Below, piece by piece: positions 1 to 5,230 of a stretch of 7,560 bases of DNA. Made by a program: the position numbers and the translations under genes. The stretch comes from an uncultured Bacilli bacterium. GTDB lineage: Bacteria > Bacillota_I > Bacilli_A > RF39 > UBA660. The stretch is taken from positions 1 through 7,560 of the forward strand of contig CAJUIY010000043.1 in assembly GCA_910586865.1 (NCBI GenBank). The letters are read 5' to 3'. Position 1 is the stretch's first letter. Every line of letters starts with the position of its first letter. The notes beneath the pieces were generated by a model. That model was not told the DNA's origin. It did not search any database and saw nothing but the letters and a program-made list of their open reading frames with translations.

Positions 1-7
1 TACTAAT

Positions 8-36
8 TTGCAATTTTTATAATTTATGCTTATAAT
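8..36 (+). promoter_or_regulatory. Sigma-A type promoter upstream of the TQXA gene
   Basis: A -35 box TTGCAA (8-13) and a perfect -10 box TATAAT (31-36) are separated by 17 bp, the ideal spacing for a vegetative sigma-A promoter. Transcription would begin near position 43, about 25 nt before the ATG at 68. All three plus-strand reading frames are closed by stops in the first 40 bases, so this stretch is intergenic and not the end of an upstream gene on this strand. No convincing Shine-Dalgarno follows; CAAGAAG at 46-52 is weak and about 15 nt from the ATG. Confidence 0.6.
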
Positions 37-67
37 ATAGTTACGCAAGAAGTCTATTGTTTATGGA

Positions 68-1090
68 ATGATTTATGATCTACATACAGAGGCAAACCGT
101 CCTGCTGGTTGTACCTTAACAGATTGTAACTGGGAATCAGGTGATAAACTCTTTCTAATTGATACAATGGGATCTCCCTATTCTGAGGTGAAAGGTTCTA
201 TAAGATACAAACTTACTAAAACAAAAGGAACAGTAGATTATGGGATCTCTTATATTATTGCTCATGCTCAAGATTATTTAAAGAAAAATAATATTGAAGA
301 AAGAAAAACCTATAAAAGGAATATAGAACTTTCTTGGTTTACGCAGGTAGCGATATGGAAATATCAAGATATTAATAATTTTTCTAAAGTATCTATGAAT
401 AGCAATGAACTCTATGAAGCAGGGTATAATACAGTACAGGATTTTGTTAATGATGTTAATAATACTCGTTATAAGTTGGTTTATAGCAATCGTGCGATAA
501 CTCTATGGAATCTAGCTGATGGCCTTGTTGCAGAAGCAAAAAAAGTAAATTCTTCTTCCACTTTAACACTTACATATGATGGAAATTACTCGATAGAAGA
601 AAGTACGAAAAAAGTGAAAACGGCGTTAATTTCCCCATCAACTAGTGGTTCAATTTCTTCCTTTGCACTAGATTTATCAAATGCACCAAGTGGAACGAAA
701 GTTTATAGTGAGTCAAATGCCGAGATTACAAATTTATCAAATGTTTCTAGTAGTACAAAATTCTACTTAAAGATTCCTGTAGAAAATGTTGAAAATTTTA
801 CTTATGATTTTAATATTACAGCTAGTGCAAAAATCGGTGACTATAAAGGACATAGATATCAAGTACCACCAGAAAATTTAAAACAGCCCAATTCTCTTCC
901 AAAGAGTACGTATGTTTTGGTTACTGCTGAACCAGAACAGATTCAGTCAACAATCAAATTTAATGCAACACATGTGGAAGACTCTGCTAGTTCTATTCCG
1001 AAAATAATATATATAGTAGGGTTGTTTGTACTATTATGTGGAGTTGGAATTATCTATTTTAATATTAATCCAAAGAAAAAGGAAGGTTAG
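68..1090 (+). CDS. TQXA/thioester-domain surface protein, membrane-anchored, probably lacking its N-terminus
   Basis: This is a cell-surface protein of the TQXA (thioester-domain) type. In that family a Cys-Gln thioester is used for covalent attachment to host or matrix targets. The signature is TQVAIW at residues 92-97, with Q93 as the expected thioester glutamine. Residues about 165-300 form a Ser/Thr/Asn-rich region that looks like beta-rich stalk domains. Residues 312-331 are a single transmembrane helix followed by the basic tail NPKKKEG. No LPXTG sorting motif is visible, so it appears anchored by the helix. The oddity is the front: there is no signal peptide, and an in-frame TAG at 38-40 with no start codon before 68 prevents extension. 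C15 and C20 are the only cysteines outside the membrane helix. Whether either is the thioester partner, or the true partner was lost with the N-terminus, cannot be decided here. It may be a decaying fragment. The next gene is convergent. Confidence 0.65.
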   Translation: MIYDLHTEANRPAGCTLTDCNWESGDKLFLIDTMGSPYSEVKGSIRYKLTKTKGTVDYGISYIIAHAQDYLKKNNIEERKTYKRNIELSWFTQVAIWKYQDINNFSKVSMNSNELYEAGYNTVQDFVNDVNNTRYKLVYSNRAITLWNLADGLVAEAKKVNSSSTLTLTYDGNYSIEESTKKVKTALISPSTSGSISSFALDLSNAPSGTKVYSESNAEITNLSNVSSSTKFYLKIPVENVENFTYDFNITASAKIGDYKGHRYQVPPENLKQPNSLPKSTYVLVTAEPEQIQSTIKFNATHVEDSASSIPKIIYIVGLFVLLCGVGIIYFNINPKKKEG

Positions 1091-1134
1091 AATTTTTCAA
1101 AATAATAAAGTATTTTTATTAGATAATAAACTGA

Positions 1135-1159
1135 AAAAAGAGATTTGTTGTCTCTTTTT
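1135..1159. terminator. Bidirectional terminator between the TQXA gene and cls
   Basis: A 9-bp perfect inverted repeat, AAAAAGAGA (1135-1143) and TCTCTTTTT (1151-1159), encloses a 7-nt loop. The A-rich left arm and T-rich right arm give a U-tract in either direction, so it can end transcription of the plus-strand surface-protein gene and of the minus-strand cardiolipin synthase gene, whose stop codon is at 1180-1182. Its location between two convergent stops supports the call. Confidence 0.75.
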
Positions 1160-1179
1160 CATTTATATAAAATTCACTA

Positions 1180-2676
1180 TTACATTAAGGGAGCGAATAG
1201 TCTTAAAATCGTTTGCCAGACCGATTTAATAAATTTAGGAGTTGCTTCTTTTTCTGTAACTTGATGACTTTGGTAAATTGTTTCATCCAAATCTTTCTTG
1301 ATTTCTTTGATACAATCGACTTTTTCTAAGTATAGTCCACATTCAAAATGTAAATATAAGCTTCGATAATCCAAATTAATAGTACCAACTGTTGCGATAT
1401 TATCATCTGCTACAAATACTTTTGAATGAACGAATCCTTTTGTATATTTATAAATTTTAACACCACCCTTTACCAGTAATTCTAAATAGGACTCTGATAA
1501 AGTATAAACGATTTTTTTATCTGGAATTCCTGGAATAACAATTCGTACATCGACACCTCTTTTTGCTGCAAGTATAAGAGAGTTTATCAAATCTGTATCA
1601 ATAATTAAATAAGGAGTAAAAATATAGACATAATCATGAGCCTGATTTATAATGTTTAAATAAATATCCTCTCCTGTTAGTTCATTATCCAGTGGTGTTT
1701 CGGAATAGGGAACGATAAAGCCGTTCTCTTTCTTCTTTTTAAAATGATATTTATATTTATTAAAATCATTATCTTCTTTTCGAAAGGCATTCCACATCGT
1801 TAAAAACATAACGGTATAATTCCATACTGCTTCCCCTTCTACCTTTATACCATTATCTTTCCAATGACCATAGCGACTTCCAATATTAATATATTCATCC
1901 GATAAGTTGATTCCCCCAGAAAAGGCCACTTTTCCATCAATTACTAAAATTTTTCGATGATCACGATGATTCATGATGACACCTGAGATAGGATTTAATT
2001 TGTTAAAGACAATACATTTAATTCCTTTTTTCTCAAGTTCTACCTTATAATTTTTTTCTAGGGTTGCGATACATCCAGCATCATCATAAATTACTCGAAC
2101 GTCAAGTCCATCTCTAGCTTTTTTTTCTAATATTTTTAGAATAGAATCCCACATCAATCCATGATTAATAATAAAATATTCGAGAAAAATAAATTCTTTT
2201 GCTTTCTCTAGTTCTTTTAGCATGGCATCAAAAGCAAGTTCTCCTAAAGGATAATAAGAAACATCATTATTTTTTGTAATAGGAAATCCTGCATAATTAT
2301 TAATATATCGTAATCTACTATTTGCTTTGATTTCTTCCTTAATATTTTCTTCTTGAACATAGTATTTTTTGCTTTCTTTTTCACTAGCAATAATGTCTTT
2401 TAATATTTTACTAGTATACTTATTCTGTGCAATAATAATATACATTAGAGTTCCAATTACAGGAAAAAATAATAGAATAATAATCCAAGGAAGAGTGGAA
2501 GAGTAGTTTTTACTATTTTTAATTAATCCCACTACAATAGCAATTTTAAAAAAGCCAAATAAAATATTAATAATCCATAATTTATCCATTAAAAACATAT
2601 ATAAAAATAAAGTTAAGATTAGTTGTAAAATAACACCAACTCCTGCGATAATTCCTCTTTTTACTGCTTCTTTCAT
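1180..2676 (-). CDS. cls: Cardiolipin synthase (phospholipase D superfamily)
   Basis: This membrane enzyme condenses two phosphatidylglycerol molecules into cardiolipin and glycerol. The 498-residue length is usual for Gram-positive Cls. Hydrophobic segments lie at about residues 8-30, 33-52 and 62-83; the last belongs to the PLD-nuclease N-terminal region. Two phospholipase-D catalytic motifs follow: HRKILVID (H240, K242, D247), then AFSGGINLSD, and HSKVFVAD (H417, K419, D424), then GTINLDYRS. Both HxKxxxxD motifs are intact, so the enzyme should be active. The start is set by a perfect AGGAGG at 2684-2689, seven bases before the ATG. An insertion sequence lies directly upstream of that ribosome site and separates the gene from its likely native promoter (see 4513-4541), so expression may be reduced or altered although the coding sequence is untouched. 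Confidence 0.95.
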   Translation of the reverse strand: MKEAVKRGIIAGVGVILQLILTLFLYMFLMDKLWIINILFGFFKIAIVVGLIKNSKNYSSTLPWIIILLFFPVIGTLMYIIIAQNKYTSKILKDIIASEKESKKYYVQEENIKEEIKANSRLRYINNYAGFPITKNNDVSYYPLGELAFDAMLKELEKAKEFIFLEYFIINHGLMWDSILKILEKKARDGLDVRVIYDDAGCIATLEKNYKVELEKKGIKCIVFNKLNPISGVIMNHRDHRKILVIDGKVAFSGGINLSDEYINIGSRYGHWKDNGIKVEGEAVWNYTVMFLTMWNAFRKEDNDFNKYKYHFKKKKENGFIVPYSETPLDNELTGEDIYLNIINQAHDYVYIFTPYLIIDTDLINSLILAAKRGVDVRIVIPGIPDKKIVYTLSESYLELLVKGGVKIYKYTKGFVHSKVFVADDNIATVGTINLDYRSLYLHFECGLYLEKVDCIKEIKKDLDETIYQSHQVTEKEATPKFIKSVWQTILRLFAPLM

Positions 2677-2683
2677 ATGGAAA

Positions 2684-2689
2684 CCTCCT
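2684..2689 (-). promoter_or_regulatory. Shine-Dalgarno of cls, partly covered by a junction hairpin
   Basis: On the minus strand this reads AGGAGG with seven bases to the ATG. In the transcript, CCTAC-TTTA-GTAGG (2700 down to 2687) can fold into a 5-bp stem whose 3' arm includes AGG, the first half of the ribosome site. The 5' arm takes two of its bases (2699-2700) from the insertion sequence, so the full stem did not exist before the insertion. Confidence 0.7.
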
Positions 2690-2690
2690 A

Positions 2691-2698
2691 CTAAAGTA
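2691..2698. repeat. Target-site duplication, left copy
   Basis: CTAAAGTA sits immediately outside the left terminal inverted repeat and is repeated exactly at 4490-4497, immediately outside the right terminal repeat. Eight bases is the duplication length made by IS6-family elements. A perfect match on both sides indicates a simple, fairly recent transposition with no later rearrangement. Confidence 0.9.
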
Positions 2699-2718
2699 GG
2701 TAGTGTGCAATGTTTATG
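2699..2718 (+). repeat. Left terminal inverted repeat of the insertion sequence
   Basis: The sequence is GGTAGTGTGCAATGTTTATG. Against the reverse complement of the right end (4489 inward) the first 17 bases match at 14 positions, with mismatches at 2, 10 and 13. The match then continues through ATG after a one-base gap. GGTAGTGT (2699-2706) is also repeated in inverted orientation at 2719-2726 (ACACTACC), so this end can form its own 8-bp stem with a 12-base loop. Confidence 0.85.
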
Positions 2719-2726
2719 ACACTACC
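2719..2726. repeat. Subterminal inverted copy of the left tip
   Basis: ACACTACC is the exact reverse complement of the element's first eight bases, GGTAGTGT (2699-2706). An equivalent inner copy, TAGTGT at 4452-4457 facing ACACTA at 4482-4487, exists at the right end. Presence at both ends suggests a second transposase contact site or a fold-back that shields the element from readthrough; that role is inference. Confidence 0.5.
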
Positions 2727-2888
2727 ACTTATCTTTTCTTTATATATCAACGATTTCCTACATTATTCCTTCCTACCTCTATTTTTTTAGTTTTTTAATA
2801 TAGAATTTCATTTTATATCTATTAAAAATTGACATATACATCTATAATTATTTTTAAACACTAACAATATAGAAATGAGGTATATGCC

Positions 2889-4319
2889 ATGTCAAAAATT
2901 ATATCAGTTATTATTAATTTTTTAAATAGAATTAACAAATTTCTTTGGAAAATTATCATTTTTCTTTCCAAATTTATTAAAGTTGACGATATTCATCATC
3001 TAAATGAGAAACCACCAGATGAACGTTATCGTCTTTTTAAGGTTGATTCCCAACCAATTATCGAACCTTTTGTTACCTTAGAACATAAAGATTATAAACA
3101 ACTTATTAAAGATCATAATATTAAACCTATCAAACGTCGTAATGGTAAATCGATTACTATCGATGTTCATTGTCCTTGTTGTAATGCTCCTAAAGATTAT
3201 CTTTATGATAATACTGGCAAACTTACCCAATTTGAATGCAAAGTTTGTTCTCTTATCTTTTCTACTAATCCTAACAAAAACAAAGATGTTATTTTTAAAT
3301 GTCCTCACTGTAATTATCAATTGAATTTAATTCATCAACGTAATGACTTTGATGTTTTTCGATGTCAGAATAATAACTGCCCTTATTATCTTAAGAATAA
3401 ATCTTCTCTTAATGTTCATGACTCTCATCTATATAAGCAACATCCTGAAAAAATTAAGTTAAGATATATTTATAGAAAATTCAATATTGATTTTCCTACT
3501 ATCACCAAAGATTATAGAGAATTTATCAAATCTCCTATTGACATTTCACGTGCTTACTCATCCCAGTATATCATTGGTTTATGTCTTACCTATCATGTTA
3601 ATTATGGGTTAAGTTATGGACAAACTTCTTCTATTTTAAGAGATGTCCATGAGGTCTTTCTTTCTTATAAAACCGTTGAAAATTACTTCAAAGCTGTCTC
3701 TTCTATTGTCCATCCTTTACTCGAGTTCTATCCTTATGATTTATCTGATACCATCGCAGCTGATGAAACCTATATTAAGATTTTAGGTAAAACTAACTAT
3801 ATTTTCTTCTACTTTGATTCTATTAAGAAAATAGTTACTTCTTATCGAGTCTTTCAAAAAAGAGATTCTCTCTCTTCTATAAAGGCCGCTTATTCTACAC
3901 TTTCTAAATATAGGAGACTTCCCGATTCTTTAAAAGTTATTTCTGATGGTAATCCTATTTACAATGTAGCTGTTCAGTATTGGACTGAACATGGTTTACC
4001 TTTTAAGCTATACCAGGTTATTGGTCTTACAAATCAAAATGATATCTCCAAAGAATATCGCAGTCAAAAGCAAATCATTGAACGTCATAATAGAACTTTA
4101 AAATACTATTATCGTCCTAAAGGCGGTTTCACTTCTCTTGATAATGCCAATAGTTATATGGTCTTATTTTCTACTTATTTTAACTTTCTTAGACCTAATT
4201 CATCTCTAGATTGGAAAACTCCTGTCGAACTTGATGAATTAAAACACGTTTCTAATATGCCTAACAAATGGATTGAGCTTATTAATTTAGGTTATAAATA
4301 CATTGATATTTATGGTTAA
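2889..4319 (+). CDS. DDE transposase with two N-terminal zinc ribbons (IS6/IS240-like)
   Basis: This protein catalyses cutting and joining of the element ends. In order it has: an unusual Ile/Phe/Lys-rich amphipathic N-terminus (1-32); zinc ribbon 1 (C95, C98, C117, C120); zinc ribbon 2 (C138, C141, C159, C164); a helix-turn-helix around 238-270 (LSYGQTSSILRD...SYKTVENYF), like the one before the catalytic core of IS6 transposases; and an RNase H-like DDE core. The core acidic residues are D292 in AADETYIK, D353 in ISDGNPIY and E398 in IIERHNRTLK. All three are present and the frame is intact, so it may be active. The start is supported by GAGG (2877-2880), eight bases before ATG. A TATAAT at 2843-2848 may be the -10 box but lacks a correctly spaced -35. 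The coding strand is rich in pyrimidines, with many codons ending in T or C, unlike the A/G-rich neighbours, which suggests foreign origin. At 476 residues it is about twice a normal IS6 transposase. Confidence 0.88.
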   Translation: MSKIISVIINFLNRINKFLWKIIIFLSKFIKVDDIHHLNEKPPDERYRLFKVDSQPIIEPFVTLEHKDYKQLIKDHNIKPIKRRNGKSITIDVHCPCCNAPKDYLYDNTGKLTQFECKVCSLIFSTNPNKNKDVIFKCPHCNYQLNLIHQRNDFDVFRCQNNNCPYYLKNKSSLNVHDSHLYKQHPEKIKLRYIYRKFNIDFPTITKDYREFIKSPIDISRAYSSQYIIGLCLTYHVNYGLSYGQTSSILRDVHEVFLSYKTVENYFKAVSSIVHPLLEFYPYDLSDTIAADETYIKILGKTNYIFFYFDSIKKIVTSYRVFQKRDSLSSIKAAYSTLSKYRRLPDSLKVISDGNPIYNVAVQYWTEHGLPFKLYQVIGLTNQNDISKEYRSQKQIIERHNRTLKYYYRPKGGFTSLDNANSYMVLFSTYFNFLRPNSSLDWKTPVELDELKHVSNMPNKWIELINLGYKYIDIYG

Positions 4320-4410
4320 GAAATTTTCTTAAGTCACATCTTAGCTCATTTTTATCTTGCTTTCGTTTTTATTAATTCTATTTTCAAAAATCTTTTTTCT
4401 ATTTTTAATA

Positions 4411-4447
4411 GATATTTATATCAAGATTTTCATCTTAATATCTTTTT
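4411..4447 (+). terminator. Possible terminator of the transposase gene
   Basis: AAGAT (4423-4427) pairs with ATCTT (4432-4436) around a 4-nt loop. GATATT (4411-4416) pairs with AATATC (4437-4442), leaving a 6-nt bulge on the left arm. TTTTT follows at 4443-4447. The stem is almost all A-T, so strength is doubtful, but it lies inside the element downstream of the transposase stop. On the opposite strand it has no T-tract, so it should not stop antisense transcripts. Confidence 0.4.
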
Positions 4448-4468
4448 GTTCTAGTGTAATCAATTTTC

Positions 4469-4489
4469 CATAAAACTTTTCACACTATC
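4469..4489 (-). repeat. Right terminal inverted repeat of the insertion sequence
   Basis: Read inward on the minus strand, this end is GATAGTGTGAAAAGTTTTATG. It matches the left end at 14 of the first 17 positions, and the last base of the element (C4489) abuts the right copy of the target duplication. A subterminal TAGTGT at 4452-4457 can pair with ACACTA at 4482-4487. Confidence 0.85.
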
Positions 4490-4497
4490 CTAAAGTA
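4490..4497. repeat. Target-site duplication, right copy
   Basis: CTAAAGTA is identical to 2691-2698. Removing the element and one copy joins the cls ribosome site to the sequence from 4498 on. This restores a compact divergent intergenic region of about 166 bp between cls and the gene starting at 4642. Confidence 0.9.
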
Positions 4498-4512
4498 TTC
4501 TGCGTTAAATTG

Positions 4513-4541
4513 ATTATAACAGTTTTTCTATTGATTTGCTA
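4513..4541 (-). promoter_or_regulatory. Stranded native promoter of cls
   Basis: On the minus strand there is an extended -10 box, TGTTATAAT (4521 down to 4513). A weak -35 TAGCAA (4541 down to 4536) lies 17 bp upstream, and an extended -10 tolerates a weak -35. With the insertion sequence removed, transcription starting near 4506 would give a leader of about 30 nt leading straight to AGGAGG and the cls ATG, which is why I assign it to cls. Today it fires into the right end of the insertion sequence, antisense to the transposase. Confidence 0.6.
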
Positions 4542-4563
4542 TCTTTTATTAATATCTATAAAA

Positions 4564-4592
4564 TTGTGAGGAATCTGTTTATTTGATATAAT
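4564..4592 (+). promoter_or_regulatory. Promoter of the 185-residue unknown gene
   Basis: A -35 box TTGTGA (4564-4569) and a perfect -10 TATAAT (4587-4592) are 17 bp apart. The -10 box overlaps an in-frame ATG at 4591, so transcription begins downstream of that ATG (near 4599) and it cannot be the start codon. The following leader of about 43 nt contains a good ribosome site, GGGAGAG (4627-4633). Confidence 0.65.
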
Positions 4593-4641
4593 GAAATCAT
4601 CTATAAATGAAAAATACATTTTTGTTGGGAGAGAAAGAATA

Positions 4642-5199
4642 ATGGTAATTAAAAATAAATTGGAAAGTATTCGTAAAATGGAAGAACTTGAGTTAAATAG
4701 ATTTCCAGAAGGAATATTTAAAAAAGGGGAAGAGGATAAGATTCTGCAATTTCTAAAAAAGTATCCTGTTAAATATTATGCGATTCGGGATAAGGAAAAG
4801 GCTAGTGGCATTTTTAAATTAAAAGTGGATATGGATAAAGTATTAGAGGAAATAAAAGATTATAATTTGTTTACCATTAATGTGAGTTCCGCTAACTATA
4901 TTGAAAATCAGGTATTAGTTGGAGAGATACAGTTTTTGAGTGATGATGAAGTATATGCAACTTTATCAGTAGATAGGGAAGCATCTGTAAGAGATGCATT
5001 AAAAAATCCTTCTTTCAATATCAAAACAACAATATTTGATGATAAAGTATTAAATAAAATTCCTCACTTCAATGTCATTTATTCTTATATAATAGAACAC
5101 GATTTGCAGGATTTGATTGTAGAATTTTCTCTTTTTGATAAAGAGGTTGGAATGAAAAAAGAAAAAGTTGTTATATATGAATTACGAACACATTATTAA
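4642..5199 (+). CDS. Conserved-looking cytosolic protein of unknown function
   Basis: I do not recognise a function. The protein is 185 residues from the chosen start, mixed alpha/beta, with no signal peptide, membrane segment or cysteine. Notable stretches that may be conserved are NRFPEG (19-24), YYAIRD (45-50), INVSSANYIENQ (79-90), VEFSLFDKEVG (160-170) and the C-terminus YELRTHY. The composition is acidic and lysine-rich, as in a soluble enzyme or binding protein. The start at 4642 is preferred over the longer frame from 4591 because GGGAGAG lies eight bases before it, while 4591 falls inside a -10 box and has no ribosome site. Before the insertion sequence arrived it was the close divergent neighbour of cls. 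Nothing in the sequence ties it to cell-envelope work beyond that. It converges on the next gene. Confidence 0.75.
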   Translation: MVIKNKLESIRKMEELELNRFPEGIFKKGEEDKILQFLKKYPVKYYAIRDKEKASGIFKLKVDMDKVLEEIKDYNLFTINVSSANYIENQVLVGEIQFLSDDEVYATLSVDREASVRDALKNPSFNIKTTIFDDKVLNKIPHFNVIYSYIIEHDLQDLIVEFSLFDKEVGMKKEKVVIYELRTHY

Positions 5200-5206
5200 A
5201 TCTACG

Positions 5207-5227
5207 AAAAAAGAGGTGTTCCTCTTT
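5207..5227. terminator. Terminator between convergent genes
   Basis: A perfect 7-bp stem, AAAGAGG (5210-5216) and CCTCTTT (5221-5227), encloses the loop TGTT. On the minus strand the stem is followed by a run of six T residues, counting the base of the stem, which makes a good intrinsic terminator for the gene ending at 5231. On the plus strand only three T residues close the stem, so it is weaker for the gene ending at 5199. Confidence 0.75.
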
Positions 5228-5230
5228 CTA

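Larger units (their letters stand above)
2699..4489 (+). mobile_element. Complete IS6/IS240-like insertion sequence, 1,791 bp, 8-bp target duplication
   Basis: The element is bounded by imperfect inverted repeats and an exact 8-bp duplication, and it carries one intact DDE transposase reading away from cls. The left tip GGTAGTGTGCAATGTTTATG resembles IS6-family tips as I recall them (GG...TGTTGCAAAGTT). The duplication length and the helix-turn-helix plus DDE layout of the transposase agree with that family. Typical IS6 elements are roughly 0.7-0.9 kb with a transposase of about 230 residues, so this one is about twice that size because of a long zinc-ribbon N-terminus. It also carries 190 bp before and 170 bp after the gene. 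Family placement is inferred, not confirmed by a database; the ends are seen directly. Confidence 0.9.

Noticed and set aside
1..70. Invertible promoter for phase variation upstream of the surface protein
   Set aside because: No inverted repeats flanking the promoter are visible within the window and no recombinase gene is present.
1026..1229. 67-codon plus-strand frame overlapping the end of the TQXA gene and the cls stop
   Set aside because: It overlaps two real genes and a terminator, lacks a ribosome site, and its translation has no recognisable features.
2705..2710. Outward -35 box (TTGCAC on the minus strand) in the left tip, as IS6-type elements use to form hybrid promoters
   Set aside because: Seventeen bases further on lies the cls ribosome site, not a -10 box, so no hybrid promoter forms here.
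2829..2848. Consensus-looking TTGACA and TATAAT before the transposase
   Set aside because: The boxes are only 8 bp apart, so they cannot act together; at most the TATAAT is a -10 with a weak -35 elsewhere.
3078..3324. Small open frames on both strands inside the transposase gene
   Set aside because: They are out-of-frame shadows of an intact gene with zinc-ribbon and DDE motifs; no ribosome sites or recognisable domains.
4316..4333. Palindrome TTAAGAAATTTTCTTAA at the transposase stop as a terminator
   Set aside because: The stem is short and A-T only, it has no following T-tract, and it overlaps the stop codon; the stem at 4411-4447 is a better candidate.
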